DNA of 64,000 nt. Origin: Nymphaea colorata (lineage: Eukaryota > Streptophyta > Magnoliopsida > Nymphaeales > Nymphaeaceae). The stretch is from positions 8,444,001-8,508,000 of the forward strand of contig NC_045150.1 of the NCBI RefSeq assembly GCF_008831285.2, given 5' to 3'. The notes under the pieces were generated by a model, which worked only from the letters and a program-made list of their open reading frames with translations, searched no databases and was not told the DNA's origin. Positions 17,861 through 30,164 of the stretch are shown here, piece after piece; positions within the stretch are counted from its first letter, which is position 1; every line of letters starts with the position of its first letter. The translations under genes and the position numbers were made by a program.

Positions 17861-20347
17861 TCAGCTTGAAGCATGTGAAGGCCACGTGAATTCATTGATC
17901 TGGTTGTTCAGATCCCTCGATACTTGACACACAATCTCCCATTCAGGGTGTGCCCTATCTCTTGCCACGAAGGAATGCACTTGGTTGTCTACTTCTATCC
18001 AACTGCAGCCGACTTTCTTTTTCAATCCTCTATCTTTCATTGACTTCCTTATCGTTTCCACATCTTCCCATTTCCCAAATTCTGCAAAAATGTTTGATAA
18101 CAGGACATGGAGCCCTGAATCGTTGCATCCTGATTCAAGCATCTGTTTTCCTGAGTAAATTCCAAGCTCCAAATTGTGATAGACTCTGCATGCTCCTAGT
18201 AAGGCTCCCCAAATGCTAATATTAGATTCGACCGGCATATCCTTGATCATTGCCAGTGCTTCATCCAACCGTCCTGCTCGCCCAAGTATATCCACAAGAC
18301 ATGCATAGTGGTCTTGTCTGGGTGTTATCTTTAAGATCTTCATTTCATTAAAAATATCAATGCCATCTTCTACAAGCCCTCCATGGCTACAAGCAGACAG
18401 AGCAGCCAGAAAAGAAACCTCATCTGGGTGCTCCACCATTTTGAATAGTTTTAGAGCATTGCCGCCTTGCCCATGAACTGCATAACCAGCAATCATCACA
18501 TTCCACGAAACAAGATTTTTCTCTGGCATCTTGTTGAACACTGTTCTTGAACTGTTGATTCTTCCACACTTTGAGTACATATCAATAAGAGCACTTCCTA
18601 CAAAGGTATGGACATGAAACCCTTGTTTTAGTAACCATGAATGTATTTCTTTTCCATGTTTGAGGCTAGAGACTCTTGCGCATGCAGATAAGATACTGGT
18701 AATTGTGATTGGATTTGGTTTAGTGTTACTCTGGCACATATTTCTGAAAACTTTAATGGCCTCGTTTAGACAGCCATTCTGTGTATATCCCACGATCATG
18801 GAACTCCAAGAGACAACATCTTTATTTGATATTCTGGAAAAAACATTTTCTGCATACTTTACTGATCCACATTGGCTGTAAACAGAGACTAGAGCATTCC
18901 TAATTCTCTTGTCTGATTCTACACTGTTCCTATATGAATACCCATGAATTTCTTTGCAGCAATCAAGACTTCGCACGTCTGATAAAGCAGGAAGCACGCT
19001 CGCAATGGCTACAGCATCAGGTTTGAGACCTGCGTTGAGCATCTGAAGGAAGAGCCTGAGAGCATCTTGAGGATGATTGTTCTGAGAAAAGGCAGAGATA
19101 ATTCCAGAGTATGTGACTTCATCTACATGCATTCCTACAGCCTTCATATCACGAAGAAGTCTTAGGCTTTCTTCGTATCGGCCATTTCGAGAATAACTAG
19201 CAATCAACGCATTCCAGGTAACACGATCAGGTTGAACTAAAGTATCAAAAATTCCTTGTGCTTCTTTAAGTTTTCCGCACTTCCCATACATGGAAATAAG
19301 AGAATTTGCTATAACCACAGTTGATCCAAAGCCACTGGTAAGAACGTAACTGTGAAATTCTCTACCAGTCGCATATGAGCAGACAGACAGAATGCTGATA
19401 ATGGTTACCTGATCCGGCCGGAAACCCTCTTTCATCATTTCCTTCAAAGCTACCACTGCTGCTTCATCTAAATCATTCTGTATATAGCACGCAATTACTG
19501 AATTCCATGAAACCATATCTCTCTCGGACATTCTATCAAATATTTGGACTGCTTCCGATGCACAATGAAATTTCGAATACATGGAAATAAGTGCATTGCA
19601 GACATATACATCAGCGTCAAGCCCACTTTCTTTAACTAGCTCATGAACATTTCTCCCATGTTCATGGTCCGGTAGCGAAGCGCAGGCCTTGATAATGGAT
19701 GAATAGGTATAAGTGTCTGGTCTAAATCCTGCTTCTCTCCTTTGGTAAAAGAAATCCAAGGCTTCCTGGTTCAGACCATTATTCACATACCCTCTAATCA
19801 TTGAATTGCATGCAAATGTTGATGGATTGAGAAGCCCATCAAAAAGTAATCTTGCCAAAGTGGTTTTCCCACAAGCAGAGTAAACAAAGACAAGCTTGGA
19901 TGAAAGAAATGAATGTTGCTCAAAATTTTGGATTACAATGTGAGCATGGATCAGCCTGGCTCGAACTAAATCCTTGTGCGTGGAACATGAATCAAGCAAT
20001 TGACCATACTTTTCTAGCATACAAGAACTGGCATCACAGCTGAAACTGAATTGGATTGAACTCTTGAAGAATGCAGAAGGTCTCAAAGTACCAGAAAAGG
20101 TTGCGATTTTCAGGCGTGGTGCATTCAGGCGTAGATTAAGAACTGTTGCCATGACGCGAATCATTATCTTTTCCTGATGAATACAAGCCCCGCCAAAGGG
20201 CACTGTCCAGTGTCCTCGCCCCGCATGATTGTTTGGGGAAGTCTCCGAGTTTGATAGGTGGTGTGGCTGAACATTTGCAAGATTGGAGTTCAAAACGTAG
20301 CCGTTAGAAGACCAACCCCGATCATCATGTCTTCTTGTATAGGCCAA
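17861..20347 (-). CDS. pentatricopeptide repeat protein, PLS class, E subgroup
   Basis: A single intronless frame of up to 828 codons, typical of plant PPR genes. PLS-class PPR proteins bind organelle RNA in a sequence-specific way and mostly guide C-to-U editing. Tandem P, L and S motifs run from about residue 110 to 700: VYVCNALISMYSKF, DMVSWNSVIACYIQNDLDEA, TVVIANSLISMYGKCGKLKE, HTFVGSALIDMYSKCGRINS, NLVSWNVMIAGYAVHGQGGN. E1/E2 motifs follow (ISIWGALLGACRVYHNLELG; LHVLLSNIFAEFGKWEDVET; KKKVGCSWIEVDNQVHSF), and the protein stops about 50 residues later with no DYW deaminase domain, so a trans-acting deaminase partner would be expected if it edits. The likely start is Met62 (20162-20164) or Met66 (20150-20152): from there MATVLNLRLNAPRLKIATFS looks like a mitochondrial targeting peptide, while residues 1-61 look like translated 5' leader. 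Target and compartment cannot be read directly. Confidence 0.9.
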   Translation of the reverse strand: MAYTRRHDDRGWSSNGYVLNSNLANVQPHHLSNSETSPNNHAGRGHWTVPFGGACIHQEKIMIRVMATVLNLRLNAPRLKIATFSGTLRPSAFFKSSIQFSFSCDASSCMLEKYGQLLDSCSTHKDLVRARLIHAHIVIQNFEQHSFLSSKLVFVYSACGKTTLARLLFDGLLNPSTFACNSMIRGYVNNGLNQEALDFFYQRREAGFRPDTYTYSSIIKACASLPDHEHGRNVHELVKESGLDADVYVCNALISMYSKFHCASEAVQIFDRMSERDMVSWNSVIACYIQNDLDEAAVVALKEMMKEGFRPDQVTIISILSVCSYATGREFHSYVLTSGFGSTVVIANSLISMYGKCGKLKEAQGIFDTLVQPDRVTWNALIASYSRNGRYEESLRLLRDMKAVGMHVDEVTYSGIISAFSQNNHPQDALRLFLQMLNAGLKPDAVAIASVLPALSDVRSLDCCKEIHGYSYRNSVESDKRIRNALVSVYSQCGSVKYAENVFSRISNKDVVSWSSMIVGYTQNGCLNEAIKVFRNMCQSNTKPNPITITSILSACARVSSLKHGKEIHSWLLKQGFHVHTFVGSALIDMYSKCGRINSSRTVFNKMPEKNLVSWNVMIAGYAVHGQGGNALKLFKMVEHPDEVSFLAALSACSHGGLVEDGIDIFNEMKILKITPRQDHYACLVDILGRAGRLDEALAMIKDMPVESNISIWGALLGACRVYHNLELGIYSGKQMLESGCNDSGLHVLLSNIFAEFGKWEDVETIRKSMKDRGLKKKVGCSWIEVDNQVHSFVARDRAHPEWEIVCQVSRDLNNQINEFTWPSHASS

Positions 20348-21412
20348 GATATTTCAAACCATATACACGGATACCCATCTAACAATTTCTTTGGGGTTTG
20401 ATTATTTGATTTGGTCCTTCCAAATATCCGATCCGAAATTCATCCAGATTCACATTTGGAAACAAATCTGGATAAAGTTTGTTCTAACAAATAAAGTACA
20501 ACTCTAATGGGAAATTGAGTCGTTTCTTTAATGGTTCAGATCAAGAATGAGAGTCAGATTTTGAGTTGGATATCCAAATGGATGCTTGGTCAAATTCCAG
20601 TTCCAGCCCCAAGTTAGGAGATTGCTCGGTGGCCCTCAATGGCGCTCAGGATCTCGTGGAACCTATGCAGGCCTGCAGTGCAAAAACTGGGTACGACTTA
20701 CCCATGCATTGTTCTTCTAAGATTTGACTCGTACATTTTCTCCGAGATATGGTCAAAAGTACCAGAGTGGGTGCAGCAGAGGCAACCATGAAGCTATGGA
20801 AAACCGTGCAGACAACTGACGATGTCCAGAGGAAAGCATCACAGAGCACAAGGTCATCCTATCTACGTGTTCAATGGCAGTTCTAATTTTTAAATAACAG
20901 ATTCTGTTCATGAGACAACTTCCGAAGAATTTTGCATTCATAGGTTTTCGAGGAAATCTCGAAAAATAACAAAATATACAAGGTCAAAGCTAGAAATATG
21001 CGAGTTAATGGTTTAATTTCCCCTCGAGTTTCCCCCACTTTGACACTGCCACTTAAGACACTGAAGTTTTTTGTTTTTCAACTTGAAACAATGAAATCAT
21101 TGCGTTGTGAATATCATAATTCTAAATGCATTTACAGCTTCATTAAAGTATCCTAATCTTTCTTAGTACAATTCTCCGAGTCCTCGGCATTAATGAATAC
21201 CGTATAACTCTACGCATTTACAGATTGGAACAAATGGATTACAATCATTCCTCTGCACTTCCCCTTGAAAGCACGATACTTGAAGAAGAAAAAACCAAAA
21301 TTACAAAATGTAGAAAGCTTCAGCCAAGCTTTGCCTGGAAACTTTATACGACACATTCGTAAGCGCGCAGAAGCTTTAAAGCAGTTCTATTTACATGGAA
21401 CTAGCTCCAATC
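20348..21412. other. PPR upstream region / LRR-RLK 3' UTR
   Basis: About 20348-20640 is AT-rich upstream DNA with ATCCGATCC and AATCTGGAT-type words resembling other degenerate repeat pieces in the window (near 6780 and 30240). The part next to 21412 is presumably 3' UTR of the minus-strand receptor kinase. Short open frames here have no recognisable features. Confidence 0.45.
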
Positions 21413-24400
21413 TTATCGAGGACCAGAAAGCTCGATTGCTTCAATCACAAAGGAAGATTCTTCACCAGCATCTCCATAGTTTGTAGGAACGATGAAAGCC
21501 CTCTGACAGGGGATTTGAGACTGTGATTCCTCCAGGCGTTCTACTATCGACAATCCATCTCCCAGCATCTTCACAACCTCGGACATGGTCGGCCTCAGTG
21601 CAGGATGAGATTGGGTGCACAATATAGCAACTGTAGTTACTCTCTCCAGTTCTACAGCATCAAATGAGCCATTGAGATCTTTATCCACCAAAAGATCCAG
21701 TCTCTTCTCTCCATGGATGGATTTGACCTACCAATATCCAAAGGATTCCTTGTCAATTTTGTTGTATACAACTAAACTCAAGCATAATGTAAGAAAAGAA
21801 AGAAAAGGCCAAATACATAGCAAAGGACGGCACATCTCAAATAGTGACAGCAAGACTTCCACAAACTGACTGAGAACTAGGCTGCCGCATTTCAGGCACC
21901 AAGCCTATCAAAAGTTTCTGCGACCAAGTCTATCGAGGCAATATGGGACGTGTAGTTCTCTCTTTCTTTGTCTTGGCTTTTTTATTTCCAAGTAGCTAAG
22001 CACATTATATCACTTTTCAACATCAACAACTATTTTCCAAAAAAAATAATAAAAGAGCTTGCACAGGTTATATAACTAGTCCCGAGCAAGAGTTCAGAAC
22101 AGTCAAAGACACCAAAGGACCAGGAGACCCACTTGAAGTTCAGCCTTCCAGGTAGAACAAAAATGTCCAGTTCATACCACGTACCTGGACAAAAGAGAAG
22201 GTGCAAAAGGGCCGTAGCAGCCTCAGTTATTTTGCTTTCATGTATTGTCATGACATGCATATAAGAAGACTCGCTGGTTCTTAATCACAGAGTACCATAT
22301 TCAGGTCTATACCTTCCAATTCAAGGCAAACATTGTGCAGAAACTGAATATCGAAGTGAATCTTAGGCAATCCATGCTAGATAAGCATATAAAGCAACTT
22401 CAGTAAAAGTAACAAAAAATTGGGTGCCAAGGAATTCCATGGCAAAAAGAGAGGGACATCTAATTAAGGAAACTAAGATGCCTGAATAACTGGGCATAAT
22501 ATGAATATATTAGATGAGATGAAATTATACAAGCTGCATAATGCAAGAATAATTTTAACTTACCCAATCAAGAAACATTCCTTTCTGATATAGGGCACTA
22601 CCGGCACCCATTGCTCTCTGTGCCGTTACAAGTTCCAAAAGTAGCATGCCAAAGCCAAAGACATCTGTCTTTTCTGATGACTGCCCTGTGGACAGGTACT
22701 CGGGTGCAATATGACCGACTGTACCTCGGACAGCAGTTGTGACATGTGAGTCCCTCCTGTCCAACAATTTTGCTAAGCCAAAATCACCGACCACAGCTTC
22801 AAAGCCTTCGTCAAGTAAAATATTTGCAGCTTTCACATCTCTGTGAATAATCTTTGGATTGCATTGTTCATGCAAATACAACAGACCTCTAGCTGTACCA
22901 AGAGCAATCCTCATTCTTTTGCTCCAATCGAGGGTGGGTTTCCCTTGACACTTATCTGTACAGTAGAAAGATTAAAAAATGTGCAATGAGGTCTTGTAGA
23001 CGATGTTTCTTATAACATTTGTACTATGGGAAATGGAAGCAGGGATAAGCAATGAGTCGAGTAATCCCACCTTGAACTTGACCCATATGGGAAAGTCAAA
23101 GTCAGTTAAGTTTGAAAAATTGATGGGCTGAGCTGGAGTTGCCATGTGCAAACTCGTACAAGCTCAATTAGGTTGTTAAAGTTAAAACATATGTATAACT
23201 TTTTCCAAACACATTTAGCAAAGCAAGGCATCGGTGCAATGACGCCTTTCATCTCTCTTTGTAAAAGAAGTTTCAAATCCAATATCCTTGCTGACACAGA
23301 CTCTTGGACAACATTCCCTGAAGTTCTAAATTCAGCTTCACTCAGGCTCAGCCTAGCTGAACCGGAGCCTTGGTCAGTAGGTCAAGCTTGAGGTCAACTT
23401 GGATTTCAGTCAAGCTCGAGTCAAGGCATTTAAGGCTCAAGCCAACTCGAGCATCCCTACCTTGGGCTTGAGCTTGGCTTGTGTTCAGTGCTAAAGAGAA
23501 GTCTCAAACAATTGTAATGTGGGGTTTAAATTCTCTACCAGAATGTTCAACTCTTTGCAACTAGACTTGTTTTCATGAATGACAACTTTGGCAATTCAAA
23601 CCACCAAGCAGCTCTTTCCAGGACTAATTTCACCTGAGCTTGCTCACTTACACTAGAAAATGAAAAAGTAAAAGCTGATAAGCTAACCTCTTAGACGGTC
23701 AGCCACACTCCCATTTGGCATGTATGGGTACACTAGCAGCCTCTCATGTGCAGTCATACAAAAGCCATATAAACGTAAGAGATTCCTGTGTAGAGCTAAA
23801 CCAATCATCCCCACTTCTGTCTGAAATTGAACTTCTCCTGTAAAATTAGGATCTCTTAATCTTTTGACAGCAACCACAGTCCCATCCTTGAGGAATCCTT
23901 TGTATACTATACCAAAACCTCCTTGGCCCAGTATGCTCTTTGCATTAAAGTTATCAGTAGCAAGTTGAAGTTCACGGAAGGAGAACCTCTTTAAATGTCC
24001 CATATCAACTTCATAAAGGCGCTGCTCTAAAAAAATTAAAACAAACAAATAAATAAAATTGCAACAGAGTAACGACTAAGCTGTTAAAAAGTTTTTCATG
24101 AAGAAGATTTTTTTTTCCCTAAGCAGGAAGGTTTGAAGAATCAAAACTTCAGAAATAATAAGAACACAAGAAAATTTGCATGTGGATTCACTCCAGTCCA
24201 GCTAATCCAGTCAGACTGATACTAGTAAAAAAAAGAATCACTTGATGGTAATTTAGGTACTGCACTTGAGGTCCTAATGGGCCTTTCACCTTTTACAAGC
24301 ACTTAAGCTATAAAATTATAAATCATATCTGTTCAGTATTCAATGTTACATACCTTCACATGAAACAAATGTGCATGAGTAGAATCCCCGCAACCAGCAA

Positions 24401-27368
24401 AGAGCAACCATAGCTAAAACGACAAGGAAAGAAAGGCAGCCAAGACTTGCAGAAACAGCAGCAACCACTTTATGATTATGGGATGGTAAAGATAAAACTG
24501 TCTCTGCAAGCAACCCGAGACTTAAGAATTATCTACTGGATCCATACATGAGAAAAAAATAACAAATTTAGCATGGTATGGTGCAACTACCATTTACTTG
24601 GCTATATGTATCATTACAACCCCGTAGTAATGAATAGGTACAGAGAAGCCTGTTGCCTGCAAGACTGGAAGATAAAGATATTTAATTAAATCTAAGAGGA
24701 GCACTGTAGCCACAAATGATTCAGCATGAAAGTAAGTAAACATGCAGTGTCAAATGGACTATATGGCATATCCTTTTTATGAAGAAGCTTCACTTCACTC
24801 CAAACATGCAGTGAGAAATGGACCATATTGCATTTCCTAACACTCACTGGTTTGGCTCAACCGTACAAAGGGCTCAACATTGATCAGTTGATTCAGTTCA
24901 AGTAAGTAAACATGCAGTAGCATATCCTAACACACACTGGTTTTGGTCAACCTTTGGTACAAAGGGCTCAATGTTGACCAGTTCAAGCGTACCAAAATCA
25001 AGTGAAGAGATGAAAATTTGCATTTAACAATGTTACCTGAAATCCTTGGCATGTATTTTAGGAATGGGACCACTGAGATTGTTGAAGGATAAATCCCTGT
25101 TTCATCACCATTTTAGGTAAAGCAATGGCACAAGAAAGGAAGAAAGGTAACAAAACTGGACTAAGAGGGAACACATACAAGAAAGAAAGACCTGTGAGAT
25201 TTGCAACAGCTAGAGGGATTTTTCCAGTCAATCTATTTCTGTTAAGCCGCCTACAAAATCAATCATGTGAAAAATTCATTTGAAAAATCAAAAGCATAGA
25301 AGGCAACATATAGAGCTTGATCTTTCATTAATCTGCATAGCATACTTACAGATAACTAAGATATCTTAGCAAGCCTAATGAGCCAGGGATTTCCCCAACT
25401 AGCTGATTTCCTGAGAGGTCAAGAGTCTGTAATTGTGAAAGCTTTCCAATTTCAACAGGAATAGGACCAGTTATGTCATTATTTTGCAACAACCTAAAAT
25501 GAATTTTACAAGCAAGTTAGACATCCACAAACCATAGCAACAGTCCAAGAAAATTTACAGTTTAAGAAACTACATTAAAAGTATTGCTGTTTACCAGCAG
25601 CAACAGCATAAATGACATTATTAGAATGCACAACAAAATACTTAAAGATGAATGAGAAAATCATAAATGTTTAGGAAGCAGCATAGTGAGAGAAATAATA
25701 TTGAGAAAGATTAATAATGTTACTTATGGGCAATAGAAGTCCTATTGTTATGAAACAAAGCACATGGAAATATTATACTGCACCAGAGAATAATCTTCGG
25801 AATATGTTATGCTTCATTTCATGCACCATAACAATTAAGGTAGCATCATAATCACCATTAGTACTTGCATGAACTCTACTTTTATGCTTTACTGATGCCC
25901 ACTATCAAACTATTGATGGTTATGATGAAAATAATGGAACTAACTAAAGCACATTGGCAGAAAAACTGGCCATAACATTGTCCATGGCACATTGTCTTTA
26001 ATCCGGTTCACCAAAACAGTCTATGGCACCCAGCATTGAGTCATTTACATCACCCATAATGGCAGGCTTCACAACTTCACAGCCAACACAAAGAGCATGG
26101 AGTAGAAAATGATCTCATAACCCATGTGCAGTAAAAATATAGAAGCTATTATTGCAACAAAAAGATAATTTAGGTACTCACATCGTCTGTAGATGACTCA
26201 AGTTCCCAATGCTACGAGAGAGAACTCCAGACAAGCCCTGGCTGGGCATTTCTCTGCCATTAACATCAAAAGCTCAGGTAAACATCTCGACGAGAACATC
26301 TATGAAAGCACATACCACAGGTCCAATAAGCACACCTGACTCACGCACATCCAACGAACTGAGAAACCCAGTATTCTAGACAGTGATGGGTCATGCACCC
26401 CAAAAATGGAAAAATAAAAACGAGCTGGAACTCTGAACAAGTAAACTCAAGATGCAAAAAGGGTAAAAAATGCTGAAGAAAAAAACATCAAACCTACAAT
26501 GCAATCACATAACCGGTTGAATCACATCCGACCAAACTCCATGTGCAAGGGTCAACTGAGTTAATATCCCATCCATCCAACACATGTAGCTTATCTACCA
26601 GATCCTTCTTCATAGCCATCAATGCAGCCACTGCAAAAACTCAAAACAGCAACATATTCCTTATACAGAGGCTCCATATTCAACAAGAAATAACATGTTC
26701 TAAAATTCAAACAAGAAATAGCACTAGTAGCCGGCAGTCTTACTAATACTAGCAGTAGCACTACCTTGTTTTCCTTTCCTATCACCTAAATAACTATTAC
26801 TAACAGCGGTAATCGTAGTCTGTCATTCTAGTATATAATACCAATAAGAATCGGCAAGAAAGAAACCCAAGAATTCGTCAACCCCGACTTGATCGACTTG
26901 ATGCATATGCGTAAGCCATTTTTGCCAGACAGGCAGTATAGGATCAAATAAGTATATTTACGCTCACAATGCAACTAACTTCTCGAATGACGCCAATTTC
27001 CCGCACAGGTAAGTGGTAACCCTCATTAACAGACCAAACTTAGTGCACTAGACCACCAAACCAAACTATCAAGAAGATAAGAATTATGGTTATTCTCCAC
27101 ATTGATTGTACACAATCAACTATCACAAGAACAGAAATGAATAAGAAATCAGATTTCTCCACAGCCATCGTCGACCAAGAGCCAGCAAAGTGAAAAAGAA
27201 TATCCAACTGCCTCAATCAGACCCCAACAAACGGCAAATACACATTTCAATTCGTGTACCTTCATAGTTTACCCCCTTAGGCGAGAGCAAGCTATCCGAC
27301 GCCAAAGCGGTCGACGAAACCAGAACGAACACCAGAAGCCTCGGAATCAAAGCCACCACAGACCCCAT
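21413..27368 (-). CDS. LRR-II receptor-like Ser/Thr kinase (At5g45780-like)
   Basis: Plasma-membrane receptor kinase of the SERK/NIK clade, closest in recall to Arabidopsis At5g45780. Eleven exons on the minus strand: 27368-27260, 26630-26498, 26253-26182, 25493-25350, 25250-25179, 25096-25037, 24664-24591, 24503-24354, 24026-23688, 22955-22564 and 21727-21413; 1860 nt, 619 aa. The 72/144/72-nt LRR exons are the hallmark layout of this family. Order: signal peptide [24 protein letters not shown]-cap with [15 protein letters not shown]; about four LRRs ([37 protein letters not shown]); one TM helix (about 233-257, [20 protein letters not shown]); kinase with GQGGFG (305-310), Lys326, [11 protein letters not shown] (Asp424, RD type), [21 protein letters not shown]; tail [12 protein letters not shown], as in SERKs. 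Start Met is chosen because it gives a clean signal peptide; an in-frame Met lies 13 codons upstream. The exon 7/8 join is ambiguous: donor 24597 with acceptor AG-AG at 24501 gives SQ-TVLSL, the listed pair gives SQVNETVLSL. The ligand is unknown. Confidence 0.93.
23290..23475. repeat. degenerate CTCGAG/CTTGAG-rich repeat in RLK intron 9
   Basis: A stretch with many short related words (GGCTCAAGCC, CAAGCTCGAGTC, AACTCGAGC, GGCTTGAGC), unlike the AT-rich intron around it. It resembles degraded plant transposon sequence; no ends or coding are visible. Confidence 0.35.
24725..24995. repeat. imperfect three-part local repeat in RLK intron 6
   Basis: AAGTAAGTAAACATGCAGT occurs at about 24731 and again at about 24900, with a related AAACATGCAGTGAGAAATGG near 24802. 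CACTGGTTTGGCTCAACC ... ACAAAGGGCTCAACATTGA near 24845 recurs as CACTGGTTTTGGTCAACC ... ACAAAGGGCTCAATGTTGA near 24935. The order suggests overlapping local duplications followed by divergence. Confidence 0.6.
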
Positions 27369-28616
27369 TGGTTCGAGGACAGGGCAAAGCAATTCCAGAG
27401 CTCCCACTAAGACGATTTAGAAAAGGGTTTGAGGAAAAACGACCGATTGTCGGGCGGTGATTGTGGGAAAGCAGGTTGCCTCCATACCTGTCCGCCATTA
27501 AAAAACTTCGAATTTTTTCAAGCAGGCCCTCGATCGGCACCACGAGAACCAAATAAAAAAATAATCGGAACCATCGATTTAAAAAGGAAAAAAAGAAGTC
27601 GGGAAATCCGCCGAGGAGTGCAGAGACACTAATTAAGTAGAGCTCTGTGGCTTCGAGATCGGCCAATCGCGGTGATTGTCGAAGCGCCGATCTCGCAAAA
27701 GAGGTCGAGGTTGACCTTTAGATGTGAGCCGACTCGGGTTCGGCACCATCTACACTAACAAAAGTAACGGGAAAAATTACATAATCACCGTGCGAACGGG
27801 AATTTGTATTTATTCAAGATTTTATCAGTAGCAAAGATTAAAATTTTAGTAAAAAGTATTTTTAAAATTTAAACAAAACTAAGACAACAATTTTTATAAT
27901 TGAAAAACCAAATTTAAGACGCATGTTTTTTTCTTTGTTACATATGGTTTTAACTCATGGCAACATGAGTACTGTATGGGTACCATAGAGCAGTATCACA
28001 TTTTTACTTTTACTGATCTATGAAAGTAGCAGTCATAAGAATCTACGTACACATCTATTTGATAAGCTATGCATGGGTTTTATATGTGCCTACCTACTCG
28101 ACCAACCAATTATGCTAGGCTCTTTGAAGAAACCGCTTTTTATGCTTTTTATGTAGAGTAAAAAAGTTAAAACCCCGGCCATAAAGTGAAATATTGATGG
28201 TGAATTGGGTTAGTTTTAGCAATTCGGTATTGGTGATCAATAGTAAAAAATTATTAAAAAATACTAAAAATATAAAAGATAAATAGTTTAGGAAGTCATT
28301 GGCTCGGTCTATTCAGCCTTATTTTTGCAGAACCATTAGAATCTTACGTTGCAATAAACTTCATTTTTGTGATGCATTTTTTATAAAATGTGAACATTTT
28401 CCCTTTCTTTGGTAGAAAAGGCAACCTAGAGGTAGCTAGTCCAAGACTTCCTTATACCAATGAAGTTGCTTTTTATCTGGTCCAAGTTTCAAGACGAAGC
28501 TCATAAAGCCATTGCCCTAGCCAGTGAATTAGCCTTTTTTTTTTTTGCACAATAAGATAAACCGATTTTGACTCATACAACATTACTAGAATTAAAGTTT
28601 TCTAATTAATATAGTA

Positions 28617-28870
28617 TAGTATGGGCATGGAGCCAAGGGGAGGCCATGGCCTCAAGAAAGATGTTGGAATATAATATTTTACCACCTAAATATTTCAAAA
28701 ATTGTAATTTGACGGTACACTTTTTTTTTTAAACTTAAAGGGGTGTTGCCTAGTTGGCTAGACCTACAACCATAGCTGCAAAAAATTTACATCTAAATTT
28801 TAGAAAGTGTCAAAATTTAAAAACTTAATTCGGCCCCTTATGAAATTTTTTTGGCTCCGTCCTTGGCTAG
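28617..28870. repeat. possible interspersed repeat, related to 53520-53760
   Basis: The block runs from GGAGCCAAGGGGAGGCCATG through AAAGGGGTGTTGCCTAGTTGG to GGCCCCTTATG ... TTGGCTCCGTCCTTGG. The reverse complement of 53520-53760 holds the same landmarks in order (AAGGGGTATAGCTTAGTTGG ... GGGCCAAGG ... CCCCTTGGTTCTGTCCTTG). The TAGTTGG word resembles a tRNA A-box, which would fit a SINE, but I find no B-box; class is uncertain. Confidence 0.35.
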
Positions 28871-29989
28871 ACCAGTGATCACTTGGCAAGCAATATAACT
28901 GGGCGAGCGGCAATACCTATCGACTTTAATTGTCATGTTTGCATTAAAAAAAAAAAACTTTTCTAACTTTAAGTTATTTTAACTCAAAAAAATAAGTTTG
29001 AGAAGCTAAATACTAAAAAATCAAGTGTTTGATTTGCCTAAACCCATGCTAGCTTATTAGTTGCATTGCAATCAACGTTACTGGTGATTCTTTTCATTAA
29101 TCAATATAAAGTAACTTCTTCCTCAAATAAATAGGTGTAAGGTTCAACTTGTTTGTTGCCTTTGCACTCTTCTTCTAGCAAGAAGTTGAGTTCGAGTTTG
29201 GCTCTATAAAGGTTTATGCTCGTTTGGCAACAATGTTACTATGCTAATTATTTTAAACATTGAAACAGATTGATAAAATAAAACACTTGTCCAAACCTGA
29301 AGCAATAACTATGTTTACTATTGTTTTCAAAATTTTTACCACTTCATCATTTATGAAGTGACTTTTTTTATAAACATATGCCAGCTCAACTTTGATCATT
29401 TAACGCGATTTTTTATGAGCCTGTATCCAACTTGTATTATTAAATAAGATCCAAACCTGAGGGCTCTGTGGACTTGTGTACTACCCACATGTCATATCAT
29501 ACACTTTTAGGTATATTCTCCTATTTTTATTTTCTTATAATAACAATATGGTGCATGCACTTGGAATATAAAAACCGAGAAAAAGGAAAGCTATCGGAAA
29601 CTAATATCAAATAAATTGGATGTTCTGAACTGGAGGACTTACACGTTGTTACCTCAATCTGTAATCTTCTCTTCTCATAATAACTTGAAAAGACTACTTT
29701 GACATAACCAATCAAACTTGAGATTGCCCATGTGTTGCTTAGAACATGTAGATATAAATAATCATTGGCATATGGAACAGGTAAGATAGTTATTTTAATA
29801 GTCCAATTGATTCCTCCTAAGGAAGTGCTCATAAAAATATCTTTTTATGTCGATCAAAAAACAAAGATTTTGTGTCTTTTCATTTCCAATTTTTCACAAA
29901 AAAAGGGAAAAAAATTAAACTTGTCAGCTGAATGTGTTCACCCCACTTACATTTCTATGAGAAAGGCACACAATCAAAACCATACATAT

Positions 29990-30164
29990 AGGGCCGTTTG
30001 ACATTAGAAACAATATCCTACATACCTCAAACAATATCCTACATACCTCAAGATAGAGGTACTTTTACGAGACATTTGTTCAAGTGTTTCATGAATCTAT
30101 TCTAATTTTCAGACAGATTCATGAAACACTCATAGTACCTTTGTTGCTAATGCCAAATGACCCT
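29990..30164. mobile_element. 175-bp MITE with 24-bp terminal inverted repeats
   Basis: The left end AGGGCCGTTTGACATTAGAA then ACAA (from 29990) pairs with the reverse complement of the right end, AGGGTCATTTGGCATTAGCA then ACAA (ending 30164): 20 of 24 positions agree. The core includes a 21-bp perfect direct duplication (30008-30028 and 30029-30049) and an internal palindrome TTTCATGAATCT ... AGATTCATGAAA (about 30088-30128). Flanks are TATA on both sides (CATACATATA | and | TATAAAG), so a short AT-rich target duplication is possible. No coding capacity. Confidence 0.75.

Noticed and set aside
20165-20347. Residues 1-61 of the long PPR frame as real protein
   Set aside because: No targeting or PPR character, and a typical targeting peptide starts at Met62/Met66. 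Kept within the open frame span but judged to be leader.
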